The notes: generated by a model not told the origin, from the sequence alone. A DNA stretch of 64,000 nucleotides from Desulfosporosinus sp. FKB (GCF_002196705.1 NZ_NADJ01000038.1:124001-188000), one strand, 5' to 3'. Shown: positions 1 through 9,266, counted from the first letter of the stretch. Made by a program: numbers and translations.

Positions 1-154
1 TTTTTATGGGGGCTCGCCCCAAATTTTCTTCAAATTCTTCAACAAAAACAAAAATAATGACATCTTAATATCCAACTTTAAATATTCGACACATTGTTAA
101 GCATTTCCTTTCGAATGAACCAAAGCCCTCTTCGATCCTTATGGTAATTATACC

Positions 155-174
155 GTGAACTCGTTCAGCTAAAG
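155..174 (+). repeat. left-end fragment of a short interspersed repeat (copy A)
   Basis: The 20 bases match the left end of the repeat family whose longer copies lie at 23890-24038, 37030-37185, 52356-52417 and 61859-61943. Similarity stops after CAGCTAAAG, so only the left end survives. No gene ends recognisably just upstream, unlike the other four copies. The rest of positions 1-385 holds no convincing gene. Confidence 0.6.
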
Positions 175-237
175 AAACATAACTAAAAGATTCGGTCAAA
201 AAATTTAGAAAAATTCCAGAGTTACTTCTGTGCTATT

Positions 238-275
238 TTCAGCTAAAATTCAGTTAATTTTCAGCTAAGATTCAA
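238..275 (+). promoter_or_regulatory. four 11-bp-phased TTCAG repeats (OmpR/PhoB-type box)
   Basis: TTCAG occurs at 238, 249 and 260 and TTCAA at 271, each start exactly 11 bp after the previous one. This spacing is typical of direct-repeat operators of winged-helix response regulators such as PhoB and PhoP. A TAGTAA hexamer at 283-288 could be the -10 element. The same layout recurs upstream of three other transcription units in the window (9229-9266, 9746-9783, 27684-27721). The regulator is not identified. Confidence 0.7.
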
Positions 276-385
276 TTACCTGTAGTAACTTGTTTTTATT
301 GGCTTTGTTTTTGGAATAGATCATTATCAATTTTAAAGGTGATTTTCAGAAGTTCAACTATTTAATTTAGAAAGGAAATTTTTCT

Positions 386-700
386 ATGGACGTTTCAGCA
401 GTATCGTTTGGATCTAATAACGATTATTCTTCATCAACTAATAATAGTCAAATTAAACAAATTCAAAACCAAATACAAAAACTGCAACAAGAATTGAAAA
501 CTGAGAATCAGAGTAAAGATGACGCTCAAACGAAACAAATGAAAACACAGCAATTGCAAGCTCAAATTGAGCTGCTGCAGGCCCAGTTAACGCAGCTTGA
601 ATCAAAGAATCAAAACAAAAATTCTGCTCAACAAAGCCAGAGCAATAAAAGCACACAAAATTCCCAAAATAATTTACGTATTATTGATATTCAGGCTTAA
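386..700 (+). CDS. FlxA-like coiled-coil protein
   Basis: A 104-residue protein very rich in Gln, Asn, Ser and Lys, with no signal peptide or membrane segment. Residues 20-75 form a heptad-like coiled coil (repeated IQ/LQ/QL steps), which resembles the FlxA-like family of small flagellum-associated proteins of unknown role. The ATG follows AGAAAGGAAA at a normal distance. The gene stands alone: it is preceded by the 11-bp-phased regulator box and followed by a strong hairpin terminator. Family assignment rests on composition and coiled-coil pattern only, so the molecular role is open. Confidence 0.7.
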   Translation: MDVSAVSFGSNNDYSSSTNNSQIKQIQNQIQKLQQELKTENQSKDDAQTKQMKTQQLQAQIELLQAQLTQLESKNQNKNSAQQSQSNKSTQNSQNNLRIIDIQA

Positions 701-767
701 AAGTAATTTAGTAGGCTTAAAATTCTCTAAGATTGCGTTATAAACTACCGGGATATCTCCTAACTGC

Positions 768-815
768 AAACAGTAAAAACGCCAAATCGATCATGATTTG
801 GCGTTTTTACTGTTT
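768..815 (+). terminator. intrinsic terminator after the FlxA-like gene
   Basis: A perfect 21-bp stem (768-788 with 795-815) around a 6-base loop, with A-rich 5' and T-rich 3' flanks inside the stem. It can act in both directions and lies about 70 bp after the stop codon. Confidence 0.8.
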
Positions 816-965
816 GGTCTGGACTCTAATTATGTAAACCATACCACGAACTATATTAAAACGATTTGTATAAAAATGGTTCCTTGCCAAATATTACACA
901 TTTCATTTTAAAGGATATTGGCGAATACTGTCGAATTCTTGTTTATGAAAATATAGACAAGAAAA

Positions 966-1086
966 ATAAAGCTGAATCTGGAAATTATTCCAGAGCGGGG
1001 GATTTTATTTCTAAACGGGGTGAATCGCCGCTATGGCGTAGGGCTGTTACCTTTTGTCCGAATCCGACAACTAACCTCGTAAGCTA
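966..1086 (+). promoter_or_regulatory. c-di-AMP riboswitch (ydaO/yuaA leader)
   Basis: The conserved ydaO core blocks are present in order: CCAGAGCGGGGGA near 990-1002, GGGGTGAATC at 1017-1026, the TAGGG block at 1039-1043, and near the 3' end CCGAATCCGACAACTAAC followed by CTCGTAAGC. The element ends about 20 bp before the start codon of a secreted NlpC/P60 hydrolase, the classic target class. In known members c-di-AMP binding turns the downstream cell-wall or potassium gene off. No separate terminator is obvious between aptamer and gene, so control may act on translation or through the distal stem. Confidence 0.9.
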
Positions 1087-1103
1087 TGAAAGGTGAAAAG
1101 GTA

Positions 1104-1859
1104 ATGAAATTGTCTCCAGCCCTGTCTCAACTATCAGGTGTCATTCTATCCGGAATGCTCTTGGTAGGGAATGTTTTAGTTCCATCAACGTCACAAACCT
1201 TGGGTTTCAATTCTTTCATGAATTCTAGTGCCTCAACGTCCTCTTCAACGTCAGTCATTGTTCCACAATTTATTCACCAACAGTTATCTTCACAGAAAAC
1301 TGATCCAATCTTTACAACAATACCAACCGTGATGGCAGCAATACCAAAGGAGAATCAAGTTCAGACGAAAACTACGCAAACAGCAGAAATCTCTCCGCCT
1401 GAAAGTACGTCATCCGTACATATGATTCAAGTTGCTCAGGCCGCGTCAAATAATACTATGAATGATGAGGCCAATGTATCTCGCGGCAGCAGTAACCATT
1501 CTGACATCATCGATCATGCTGTAAGTTTAGTTGGAAAGCCCTATGTTTTTGGCGGGACATCGCTAAAGGGATTTGATTGTTCCGGATTTACTCAGTATGT
1601 TTTCGCTGGATCCGGTATTACTCTTCCGCGAACGTCTTATGCTCAATATGCTTCAGGCGGTTCTGTCAGCAAGAGTAACCTCCAACCGGGTGACTTAGTT
1701 TTCTTTTCAACGTATTCTAAGGGAGCGTCTCACGTAGGTATTTATATCGGCGGCGGAAAATTTGTTCATGCTGATAACCCTAAAAAAGGGGTAACTATTA
1801 CTAGCCTGAGTGACAGCTTTTATGTTAAAAATTATCTTGGAGCTCGAAGGTATAAATAA
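1104..1859 (+). CDS. secreted NlpC/P60 peptidoglycan endopeptidase
   Basis: 251 residues from the ATG at 1104, which has AAGGTG 8 bp upstream; an in-frame ATG at 1086 is less likely because it lies at the riboswitch edge. Residues 1-30 form a signal peptide. Residues 30-130 are a Ser/Thr/Gln-rich linker. Residues 132-251 are an NlpC/P60 domain with the catalytic Cys in DCSGF (about C159), His in SHVGIY (about H210) and a third polar His in FVHA (about H222). The enzyme should cut peptidoglycan stem peptides outside the cell. No separate wall-binding repeat is seen. Control by the c-di-AMP riboswitch links it to wall stress and turgor. Confidence 0.9.
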   Translation: MKLSPALSQLSGVILSGMLLVGNVLVPSTSQTLGFNSFMNSSASTSSSTSVIVPQFIHQQLSSQKTDPIFTTIPTVMAAIPKENQVQTKTTQTAEISPPESTSSVHMIQVAQAASNNTMNDEANVSRGSSNHSDIIDHAVSLVGKPYVFGGTSLKGFDCSGFTQYVFAGSGITLPRTSYAQYASGGSVSKSNLQPGDLVFFSTYSKGASHVGIYIGGGKFVHADNPKKGVTITSLSDSFYVKNYLGARRYK

Positions 1860-1893
1860 TTCGCCACATCAATGGTAATTGAATAACAAATCG

Positions 1894-1935
1894 AAAAAGT
1901 GCTTTTGGCATGTAACTCTGCCAAAAGCACTTTTT
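1894..1935. terminator. bidirectional terminator
   Basis: A 17-bp stem (1894-1910 with 1919-1935) containing GTGCTTTTGGCA, with A and T runs at the two outer ends. It lies between the convergent NlpC/P60 gene and the CWB2-repeat gene and can serve both. Confidence 0.85.
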
Positions 1936-1970
1936 TCTCATATATCCTTAAAGTATAAACATGACCAATG

Positions 1971-3602
1971 TCAGTTTGTCTTCATAAAAATAAAATTAAC
2001 CGGATCTGTAGTAGGAGTAAAACTCGTTGGATGATTTAGGTAACCTGTATAAGCGGAAGTTCCTGTTATTATATTATTACCTGTTATATGGGGAATACCC
2101 ATATTGTAAATTTCTAAATACTTGCCGATTAAGACAAAATTATCTTCTTCAGTCCAGCTAGAGTTTGTAATTTTTATCATTGTGGTATTGGGAAAAGAAT
2201 AACTAGCTTTATAATTAGTTATATATCCGGTATTTTCTTGAGTGACTTCTACGGTTCCATCATTATCAAAGTTCAATGTGTATTTTCCATCAGACGTTGT
2301 CCATGTACCCAAAATATTCTGCTGCACTTGGTCAATTGTTAAAGTCGGAATTGGATTCTCATGTCTAACCTCGACGGTAGCTATAGGCTTAACCGTGGTA
2401 GATTCAGCAATTGTACCTGTCACGCAAAAACTACCCGCAGAGACATACCTGCTTGATTCTATAATTGGCCAAGTGACATTAACGGTTTTAGTTGTCCCAT
2501 CCATCATAGTAGCCGTTACCGTTGAAGGCAGCACCGGGGCAATTCCGATTGAAGTTGTTACACTAACATTACTTAAATGACTTACTCCTGCCTTTTCCTG
2601 CCCTAACCCAGATATAACACTATCAGGGATAACAACTGTTCCGCCAAATATATCAACGGTAGGGGTTACATTACTATCAGCATTTAAACCATTGGCAATT
2701 CGATCTTGATAATAACTTCTTGTCACATCTGCCGGAGAATCATTGATTAAAATAATAGGAGCAGCAATCTTTGAGGCTAGAGCACTTCCGCTTAGGGCAT
2801 CCGGAAATTGTTCACCGGAAGCTACAGTTGTAATTTTAGTGCCAAAAACACTGGCAAATTGATTGTTAACAGCAATATTTGTACCGTAACTGTTATCACC
2901 TGAAATCCTTTCATTATCAGGAAACTGATTAGCAACATTATCACTAATTTCATCGGAATTACCGATTACATAAGTCTTGACAATGCCGTTGTTTGCAGAA
3001 ATATAGTTTTTAACTGAATCAGGAATACTGTCTTGAGATACAAGAATGATCGGATCTTGTTTTATCGCTGCAACAGGTGAAATCGAAAGAGCATCGGTAA
3101 AATCGTCAGAAGTACAAACGAATAGCATCGATGGGGACGAGGTCACTTGCTTAGCTACTGCAATTGCGGTTTCATATTTATCATACCCATAAATCCTGTT
3201 AGTTGTTATCCCCATTGTTTGTAGGTCAGAATCTATAGCAGCAGAAATTACTCCAGTACCACCTATAATTGTAACATTTTTGGTTTTTAAATCAGTTAAT
3301 GTTTTTTTGGTGATAGCTGGCAGTGTTGTGCTCTCAGTAAGTAATATTGGGGCATCATATTTTTTAGCCAGGGGTACGGCAGCAAGACTATCCGTGAAAT
3401 TACCTCCAAAGGCTAAGATACAATTTGTTGAACCATTGGGCCAACCTTGTTCGGCAATTGTGCTGGACGTTTCATAACGATCTTGACCTGCCATTCTATT
3501 GATGATTGGTGAAATGGTTGACGTATCCGTCGAAGCCAATACCGGGAGAACTGACGAAAATGAAAATAACACGGTTAGAAACAAAGTCGGTAATTTCCTC
3601 AT
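1971..3602 (-). CDS. secreted cell wall-binding repeat 2 (CWB2) protein
   Basis: 543 residues. Residues 1-23 are a signal peptide. Three CWB2 (PF04122) repeats follow at roughly 35-320; each carries a DRYETS-like start and ADVTDALS/PDALSGSALA-type motifs. These repeats anchor surface proteins to anionic wall polymers. Residues about 345-415 look like a bacterial Ig-like domain (Big_4 type, VTATMMDGTTKTVNVTW). The C-terminus (about 425-543) resembles a lipocalin-like beta domain starting ILGTWTTSDGKY. No catalytic motif is seen, so an adhesive or structural surface role is the simplest inference. It is monocistronic and convergent with the NlpC/P60 gene. The intergenic stretch 3603-3926 shows no gene. 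Confidence 0.88.
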   Translation of the reverse strand: MRKLPTLFLTVLFSFSSVLPVLASTDTSTISPIINRMAGQDRYETSSTIAEQGWPNGSTNCILAFGGNFTDSLAAVPLAKKYDAPILLTESTTLPAITKKTLTDLKTKNVTIIGGTGVISAAIDSDLQTMGITTNRIYGYDKYETAIAVAKQVTSSPSMLFVCTSDDFTDALSISPVAAIKQDPIILVSQDSIPDSVKNYISANNGIVKTYVIGNSDEISDNVANQFPDNERISGDNSYGTNIAVNNQFASVFGTKITTVASGEQFPDALSGSALASKIAAPIILINDSPADVTRSYYQDRIANGLNADSNVTPTVDIFGGTVVIPDSVISGLGQEKAGVSHLSNVSVTTSIGIAPVLPSTVTATMMDGTTKTVNVTWPIIESSRYVSAGSFCVTGTIAESTTVKPIATVEVRHENPIPTLTIDQVQQNILGTWTTSDGKYTLNFDNDGTVEVTQENTGYITNYKASYSFPNTTMIKITNSSWTEEDNFVLIGKYLEIYNMGIPHITGNNIITGTSAYTGYLNHPTSFTPTTDPVNFIFMKTN

Positions 3603-3926
3603 AGAATCATTTCCCTACTTTCAGGTTTCTTAAATTTACTATAGTCCTGCCTACTTTAAGTTACAACTTAAAAAAACAGAGTCGAGACACTTAGTTAATT
3701 ATTGAAGCCTTAGAAATAAAATTTGCGTATATGTATACATCAACTCCTTAGGGTAAAAACATAGTTCAGGTATTTTGTATTATAGGCGAATTTATCAGGA
3801 ATTTGGTAAAGAACTTTTTAAGGTTTTGTGAAATTTTAGAGATTTGTTAGTAAAGTAAGGAATGTCGTGATACTATAAGGTTAAAGTCACTATTCTAAAA
3901 GAACTAACGAAAGAGGTGTAACGCTG

Positions 3927-4643
3927 ATGTCGCCATTTGAAAATTCATCCCATTATTATCAAAATCCTTATGTTATTGACATTAAAAAGGTCAAGACTGT
4001 TTCATTATCCCAGATCATGGGCCTTTTATCCTTTATGTTCTTAGCGATGGCTGCCGGAGCTTTACTAGTACCTCCGCAATATTTTATGCCTGCTGCTATT
4101 TTGGAATTTTTGTTGCTCTTTTTTATTCCGATCGTTAGTCGGCGAGCTGTCGTACGAGGAGACGATCCTGCCGCCGGTTTAACTGCAGGACTGGCTCTGC
4201 TCTTTGCAGCATGTGCGGGAGCTGTTCTTAGTCCAATCGTCCAAGCTTTAACCGCAACGACCGAAGGACTTTTAGTACTTGGACAAGCTGCTTTAGTAAC
4301 CTTTATTGTCTTTGCCGCCTTTGGTGCCTATGGGCTCATGACAAGGCGTAATTTAAGCGGTATGGCAAAAGCGCTCTTTATTGGCTTGTTAGTCCTGCTG
4401 GGAGTTACAATTCTTTCAACGATTTTCAGCAGCTTTTTCAGTCCTTTCGGTTTGCTGATCGGTTTAGGAGGCGCTATTCTTTTTTCCCTGATGACGGCCT
4501 TAGATTTCCAAAGAGCAAAATATAGCCTTGCTGACAATGCTGTTTTAGTCACCCTAAGCATCTTTTTAGATTTCATCAATTTGTTTACATTTATTTTAGA
4601 TATTTTTCTGATCTTTGGCGGCGGAGGAATTCGCAAACGTTAA
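3927..4643 (+). CDS. Bax inhibitor-1-like integral membrane protein
   Basis: 238 residues, almost entirely hydrophobic, with about seven membrane segments starting near residue 30. The C-terminal stretch ALDFQRAKY followed by SIFLDFINLFTFILDIFLIF is characteristic of the BI-1/YbhL/YccA family (UPF0005), whose members can act as pH-sensitive calcium leak channels. The final segment ends in a Gly-rich basic tail. AGAGGTG stands about 10 bp ahead of the ATG. The gene is monocistronic and shares a bidirectional terminator with galU. Confidence 0.75.
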   Translation: MSPFENSSHYYQNPYVIDIKKVKTVSLSQIMGLLSFMFLAMAAGALLVPPQYFMPAAILEFLLLFFIPIVSRRAVVRGDDPAAGLTAGLALLFAACAGAVLSPIVQALTATTEGLLVLGQAALVTFIVFAAFGAYGLMTRRNLSGMAKALFIGLLVLLGVTILSTIFSSFFSPFGLLIGLGGAILFSLMTALDFQRAKYSLADNAVLVTLSIFLDFINLFTFILDIFLIFGGGGIRKR

Positions 4644-4689
4644 TAGGGACAAGCAACCGTTATCAATAATAAGTGAATCACAGAAAGAC

Positions 4690-4730
4690 AAAGCCCACGA
4701 TACTCTATCAAAGAGGATCGTGGGCTTTTT
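4690..4730. terminator. bidirectional terminator between BI-1-like gene and galU
   Basis: The stem AAGCCCACGAT / ATCGTGGGCTT has a further CTCT/AGAG inner stem and T6 on the plus side. The galU stop codon lies directly at its other edge. Confidence 0.85.
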
Positions 4731-4731
4731 T

Positions 4732-5649
4732 CTAGAAGCTGGAGCACATAGGTTTTCTCGCTGACTTCTCTCTTTCTCTCAGTTTTCTGCTAATAACCTG
4801 CTGCAAGTAATCCATAAGCAGAGGCTCTAATTCTTCCCTCTGCAGCCCCATTTCCACAATGGCCTGTAAATAGCCAAACTTATCACCGATGTCGTAGCGT
4901 TCTCCCTCTAATCTCCAGGCTAACAATCCTTCGCGAAAACAAACCTGCCTTAAAGCATCCGTCAACTGATATTCATTGCCCGCTCCTCGTTCCAAGGTAT
5001 GAAGAATCGAGAAGATTGAAGGTTTAAGAATATATCTTCCCATAATAGCCAAATTTGAGGGCGCTTGAAACGGCGTAGGTTTTTCAATTAAATCCTTAAC
5101 CTGATAAGTTTGACCTTTAGTATCTTGGGGAGCAATAATTCCATATTTTCTAACATCATCATTGGGGACCGGCTGTACACCAACCACGGTGGCATCATAT
5201 CTTTCATAAACCTCCATAAGCTGCTGCAGTCCGGGCTTGTCCGAAACCATGATGTCATCACCTAACAAGACTGCAAAGGGCTCATTCCCGATGAATTGCT
5301 CGGCACAAAGGACGGCATGGCCTAATCCCAACGGTTCTTTCTGGCGAATGTAATGAATATTAGCCAATTCATTAATACGCTGCAGTTCATTTAGTACATC
5401 TGTTTTCCCTTTATCTTTTAAAGTCTGTTCCAGTTCGACGGACTTGTCAAAATGATCTTCGATGGATTTCTTATTGCGTCCGGTAACAATAAGAATACTT
5501 TCAATGCCGGACTGTACGGCTTCTTCAACAATATATTGAATTGCCGGTTTATCAACAATCGGCAGCATTTCTTTAGGTTGTGCCTTTGTTGCCGGCAAGA
5601 ATCTTGTGCCTAAACCGGCTGCCGGAATCACGGCCTTCTTAATCTTCAT
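4732..5649 (-). CDS. galU: UTP-glucose-1-phosphate uridylyltransferase
   Basis: 305 residues, normal for GalU/GtaB. The N-terminal nucleotide-binding signature [20 protein letters not shown] (about residues 10-29) and the [10 protein letters not shown] and IEKP motifs are intact. It makes UDP-glucose from UTP and glucose-1-phosphate in the cytoplasm. Its start overlaps the gtrA stop by 4 bp (ATGA), so it is translationally coupled as the last gene of the four-gene glycosylation operon. UDP-glucose is therefore the likely donor for the upstream GT2 enzyme. The C-terminus is Ser/Lys/Arg-rich. Confidence 0.95.
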   Translation of the reverse strand: MKIKKAVIPAAGLGTRFLPATKAQPKEMLPIVDKPAIQYIVEEAVQSGIESILIVTGRNKKSIEDHFDKSVELEQTLKDKGKTDVLNELQRINELANIHYIRQKEPLGLGHAVLCAEQFIGNEPFAVLLGDDIMVSDKPGLQQLMEVYERYDATVVGVQPVPNDDVRKYGIIAPQDTKGQTYQVKDLIEKPTPFQAPSNLAIMGRYILKPSIFSILHTLERGAGNEYQLTDALRQVCFREGLLAWRLEGERYDIGDKFGYLQAIVEMGLQREELEPLLMDYLQQVISRKLREREKSARKPMCSSF

Positions 5650-6089
5650 ATCATTTCACTCCTTAATCTAGGCTGCCGAAATACCCATAAACGGCTGCCC
5701 ATAAAATTGATGGCTAAACTTGCTCCTACAGCAATCAATCTGCTCGCCAGCATCGGCCATCCCCAGTTGTCATGAACCCATACTAAAAGGCCATAGGTCA
5801 AGGCCAAAGTAACGATATTTAAAGATACGAACTGAATCATTTGTCTCATTGAGCGGTCAGAGGTTAATTCTTCTTGATTCGCTCCACTGTCTTTGGCTTT
5901 AAAGGTCCATTTCCGATTCAGCCAAAAACTGTTTAAAACCCCGCAGCTGTAAGAAAGAGTGTGGGCGGGGAGTAAAGGAACTCCCCAGGCAAACAATAGG
6001 GCAAAAACCGCAAAATCAATCCCGGTATTTATTCCTCCCACGGCACAAAATCTCAGGAATTCGAGCTGACGTTTTGTTATCTTAGCCAA
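5646..6089 (-). CDS. GtrA family membrane protein
   Basis: 147 residues with four membrane segments typical of GtrA (PF04138): [20 protein letters not shown] at the start, then [18 protein letters not shown], and a final helix near residues 115-135. GtrA proteins are proposed flippases for polyprenyl-phosphate-linked glucose. The gene overlaps the GT2 gene upstream by 8 bp and galU downstream by 4 bp, which supports one pathway: sugar activation, transfer to lipid carrier, flipping, and external transfer. The loop around residues 60-75 is hydrophilic. Confidence 0.9.
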   Translation of the reverse strand: MAKITKRQLEFLRFCAVGGINTGIDFAVFALLFAWGVPLLPAHTLSYSCGVLNSFWLNRKWTFKAKDSGANQEELTSDRSMRQMIQFVSLNIVTLALTYGLLVWVHDNWGWPMLASRLIAVGASLAINFMGSRLWVFRQPRLRSEMI

Positions 6090-7056
6090 TCTTCATCACG
6101 TTCCGTTCTTTCTCTTCCTGATGGTAAGATTCTCCAACGACATAAAGAGGGCGGTTTCTTGTTTCATCATAAATACGACCGATATATTCCCCCATGATCC
6201 CCATCATTAACAGCAGAAAACCTGTCAAAACCATTTCACCAACCAACACTAGATTCCATCCGCCTATAGCTGAAGAACCTACGATTTTAAACAACAGCAA
6301 GAAAATCAAGTATACAAACCCCAGGGCTATAAGCCCTGCCCCTGAATAACTGGCCAGTTTGATCGGCTTAAAGGAAAAGGAAGTCAAACCATCAAGACAT
6401 AATTTAATCATCTTTTTTAGGGGATATTTGCTTTCACCGGCTAACCGAGGGTCTCTGTCATATTCAACGGCCGTTTGCTTAAAGCCCACCCAACTCACTA
6501 AGCCCCGAACATAACGGTTTTTTTCCGGTAATTGCTTCAGGATGTCACATACCTTTCGGTCTATAAGGCGAAAATCGCCGGTATCAACAGGTATATCAAT
6601 ATCTGTGGATGCGTTCAAAAAACGATAGAACAGATGAGCTGTTTGTTTCTTGAAAAATGTTTCGCCCTTGCGCTGTTTGCGTTGAGCATAAACAACCTCA
6701 TAACCCGCCTTCCATTTGTCAATCATTTCCAAAATAAGCTCAGGAGGGTCTTGAAGATCGGCATCAATAACCACAACTGCCGCCCCTTTTGAATAATCCA
6801 TTCCGGCAGTAATAGCCACTTGATGGCCAAAATTACGTGAGAAGGATAGAAGTTTTACAGAAGGATCACGATCACATAATCCTTTAATCAAATCAACTGA
6901 GCCGTCACAGCTTCCATCATTGACAAAAATTAATTCATAAGCTTCTCCTGATGAGGCCATCACTTGTTTTAAACGCCGATACGTCTGCTCGAGAACTGCT
7001 TCTTCATTGTAGACCGGAATCACCACGGAATAGCGAATGTTATTGTTCATAGTCAT
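6082..7056 (-). CDS. polyprenyl-phosphate glycosyltransferase (GT2, GtrB/DPM1-like)
   Basis: 324 residues. The GT2 catalytic domain spans about 8-230, with VVIPVYNEE, the nucleotide-sugar motif DADLQDPPE and the GDFRLIDR block. Two C-terminal membrane helices (about 235-260 and 270-295) are typical of GtrB and of YkcC of Bacillus subtilis. It should transfer a sugar, probably glucose given galU in the operon, from its nucleotide to undecaprenyl phosphate on the cytoplasmic face. It lies 15 bp after the GT39 gene and overlaps gtrA by 8 bp. A GTG or TTG alternative start is not needed, since ATGACTATG sits behind a GGAGG. Confidence 0.9.
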   Translation of the reverse strand: MTMNNNIRYSVVIPVYNEEAVLEQTYRRLKQVMASSGEAYELIFVNDGSCDGSVDLIKGLCDRDPSVKLLSFSRNFGHQVAITAGMDYSKGAAVVVIDADLQDPPELILEMIDKWKAGYEVVYAQRKQRKGETFFKKQTAHLFYRFLNASTDIDIPVDTGDFRLIDRKVCDILKQLPEKNRYVRGLVSWVGFKQTAVEYDRDPRLAGESKYPLKKMIKLCLDGLTSFSFKPIKLASYSGAGLIALGFVYLIFLLLFKIVGSSAIGGWNLVLVGEMVLTGFLLLMMGIMGEYIGRIYDETRNRPLYVVGESYHQEEKERNVMKIG

Positions 7057-7071
7057 ACCTGTGCCTCCTTT

Positions 7072-9162
7072 TTAAGGATTGACTTCATATAACGTTCCGG
7101 CGCCGTTCATACCCATACCTCCGCCAGTATTACTGCTCAAATTAGCTTGCCATTCAGACTGGGGGATTTCCGTACCATTCTGCTGAATCCAGGTTTGAAT
7201 ATCTGAACTGCCTCCACCAGGGCCGCCTCCGGAGAGCAGAAAATACTTTATTTCTTTATTAGCGACCATTTGTTTCAGTTTGTCGACAGTAAGAATTGGG
7301 TCTGAACCTGAAAACCCCCCCATTGCCATCACCGCTTGACCGGTTTGAATTATATAGGCTTCTGCAGTACCTGCATTGGTCGTTGCAAAGAGGTATTTTT
7401 CCCCGGTATTATGAGCTTCTAAATAAGCTAACAGCTGAGTATTAATAGTTTCCTGTCTCTGTCCAGCGCCTTGGCTTCTGTTACTGGCAGAAGACTGTCT
7501 CTGAATTGGGGACTGAGCTTGATTTCTATTTTGCCACTGCCCAAAAGTAAAGGTTTGCTGCGGTCCAGCCGCGGGCATCATGGCGTTATCTCCATAGATG
7601 AGCGGTGTTGCCGCCCAATAGAGTGGAGCCGCCAACAAAACTAAGATCCCGCCAATAGCAGCGGCCTTAGTGTAGAGCACACGCGCCCTGCTTGCTGACT
7701 GATTCGCCTCTTCGCCATTTCCTCTGGACAAAGGCAGAAGGAAGTAGATAGTTAAGAGGCTGCCCAAGATTCCTAGGGAAATCGGCAAACTCCATCCGAT
7801 TGACTCTTTATAAGGCAAGAGGATATAGAGTTGAAAGACTGTTGTCCCCAGTATTCCTATGGGCAGCAGCCATTGCTTCCAACCCTCTCGGCTGCGATTA
7901 AAACCTAATAACTCAACCCATCCTGTGCCTGTTAAAGCGGCAATAGCCGGCGCCAACATGACTAAATAATATTGATGGAAAAAGCCTGCGACACTGAAAA
8001 ATCCCATCATCGGTATTAACCAAGCCAGCCAAAAAAGACTTTCCCTTTGCTTATCCGTCAATGGCTGTTTCCTGCGTATTCCAATGAGCAAACCAAGAGC
8101 CGATAAGAGGGCAAACGGGAGCATCCAGCTGATTTGTCCTGATAATTCTGATTGAAACAAACGGAGTGGTCCTGCCGTACCGGTATTAAACATGCCTCCC
8201 CCGCCCCGATTACCTCCAGGCCCTCCATTTGCCAGGCCACCCGTCGGATTGATGCCATCTGGAATTCCTCCATGACCATCTTGTGCTGAACTATCACCTT
8301 GCTTCAAGTTTTGCGGCCATCGGCCGTGTGTTTGGCTATCAGCAAAGCTTCTTTGGTTCCCTCCGCCAGGACCGCCTTGACCGGTCAGCCGGGAAACACC
8401 GTTATACCCAAACGCCAGTTCCAGAACAGAGTTCGTCTGACTGCTGCCGATATAGGGACGATTTGCCTGAGGAATGCTGTCAACAATCAGGGCCCAAGAG
8501 AAGGATAAGGCGAGCATGACTGCCGTAGAAGCGGCCAAAACTTTTAGTTTCTTCTTCCAGTTCACCTTATAGGCCAGCCAAGAGAAGAGATAAAATGCCG
8601 GAAGAACCATATAAGCTTGAAGCATTTTAATATTAAAAGCGACACCAATAAGAGCAAAAGCTCCCAGGAAAAGTATGGTTTTGCTCTTGCGAACGGCTTT
8701 AAATAACAACGTAGTTGCCAGCAAGAGGGTAAAGACCAGCATACTATCGACATTATTTGAACGGCTAACCGCTGCAGCAATCGGCGTACAGGCCATCACT
8801 AAAGCTGAAATTCTTGCCGCAGTCCGTCCAAAACTTGGTTTAATCAAGGAATATATTAGTAATACCGAACCGACCCCTGCCAAAGCCTGAGGCAAAACTA
8901 CGCTCCAACCATGAACTCCGAGGAGGGAAGCAAAAAGGGTCTGGATCCAAAAAGCCACTGGCGGCTTATCCACCGTAACAAATCCGCCTGGATCGAAGGA
9001 AGCAAAGAAGAAATTATGAAAGCTTTGGAGCATACTTGTTACTGCGGCCGTATAGTAAGCATTGGCGTATTGGTCTTTCCAAATTCCGTATATATTGAGA
9101 AACGCCGCAAGCAAGGTGATCCCGATAAGAATCGGATCGATTCGTTTTCCCTTTAATTTCAT
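7072..9162 (-). CDS. GT39 (PMT/ArnT-type) membrane glycosyltransferase, YkcB-like
   Basis: 696 residues. A first membrane helix lies at about 10-25, followed by the large extracytoplasmic loop with DPGGFVTVDKPPVAFW (catalytic acidic residue, about 55-70) and some 11-12 further helices. Such enzymes use polyprenyl-phosphate sugars to glycosylate external acceptors. Two loops are unusual: about residues 262-330 are rich in Gly, Asn, Gln and Pro, and the external C-terminal region (about 545-696) carries Gln/Ser-rich and GGG-rich stretches. AAAGGAG precedes the ATG. It is the first gene of the operon and sits behind an 11-bp-phased regulator box at 9229-9266 with TATAGT about 10 bp further on. 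Confidence 0.9.
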   Translation of the reverse strand: MKLKGKRIDPILIGITLLAAFLNIYGIWKDQYANAYYTAAVTSMLQSFHNFFFASFDPGGFVTVDKPPVAFWIQTLFASLLGVHGWSVVLPQALAGVGSVLLIYSLIKPSFGRTAARISALVMACTPIAAAVSRSNNVDSMLVFTLLLATTLLFKAVRKSKTILFLGAFALIGVAFNIKMLQAYMVLPAFYLFSWLAYKVNWKKKLKVLAASTAVMLALSFSWALIVDSIPQANRPYIGSSQTNSVLELAFGYNGVSRLTGQGGPGGGNQRSFADSQTHGRWPQNLKQGDSSAQDGHGGIPDGINPTGGLANGGPGGNRGGGGMFNTGTAGPLRLFQSELSGQISWMLPFALLSALGLLIGIRRKQPLTDKQRESLFWLAWLIPMMGFFSVAGFFHQYYLVMLAPAIAALTGTGWVELLGFNRSREGWKQWLLPIGILGTTVFQLYILLPYKESIGWSLPISLGILGSLLTIYFLLPLSRGNGEEANQSASRARVLYTKAAAIGGILVLLAAPLYWAATPLIYGDNAMMPAAGPQQTFTFGQWQNRNQAQSPIQRQSSASNRSQGAGQRQETINTQLLAYLEAHNTGEKYLFATTNAGTAEAYIIQTGQAVMAMGGFSGSDPILTVDKLKQMVANKEIKYFLLSGGGPGGGSSDIQTWIQQNGTEIPQSEWQANLSSNTGGGMGMNGAGTLYEVNP

Positions 9163-9228
9163 GATTCTTACTCCTTTATAAATTTCTAATGCTGTTTACT
9201 TTTACTGTACCTACTATAACCTGTGTTT

Positions 9229-9266
9229 CTGAATTGCCTCTAAATGCAGGCTGAAAGTTTACTGAA
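9229..9266 (-). promoter_or_regulatory. four 11-bp-phased TTCAG repeats before the GT39 operon
   Basis: On the plus strand CTGAA lies at 9229, CTAAA at 9240, and CTGAA at 9251 and 9262, exactly 11 bp apart. Read on the minus strand this is TTCAG-N6-TTCAG-N6-TTTAG-N6-TTCAG, followed after 10 bp by TATAGT as a likely -10 hexamer. An activator bound here would replace the -35 region. Same architecture as 238-275. Confidence 0.75.

Noticed and set aside
1-30. GGGG/CCCC hairpin at the window edge
   Set aside because: The T run is on the wrong side for a clean terminator on either strand and the neighbouring gene is outside the window.
866-1096. 76-codon open frame on the plus strand before the NlpC/P60 gene
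   Set aside because: It runs through the whole c-di-AMP aptamer, has no ribosome site, and its codons are explained by conserved RNA.
8058-8519. several open frames in both strands inside the GT39 gene
   Set aside because: They are products of the Gly/Pro-rich, stop-poor coding sequence and have no start signals.
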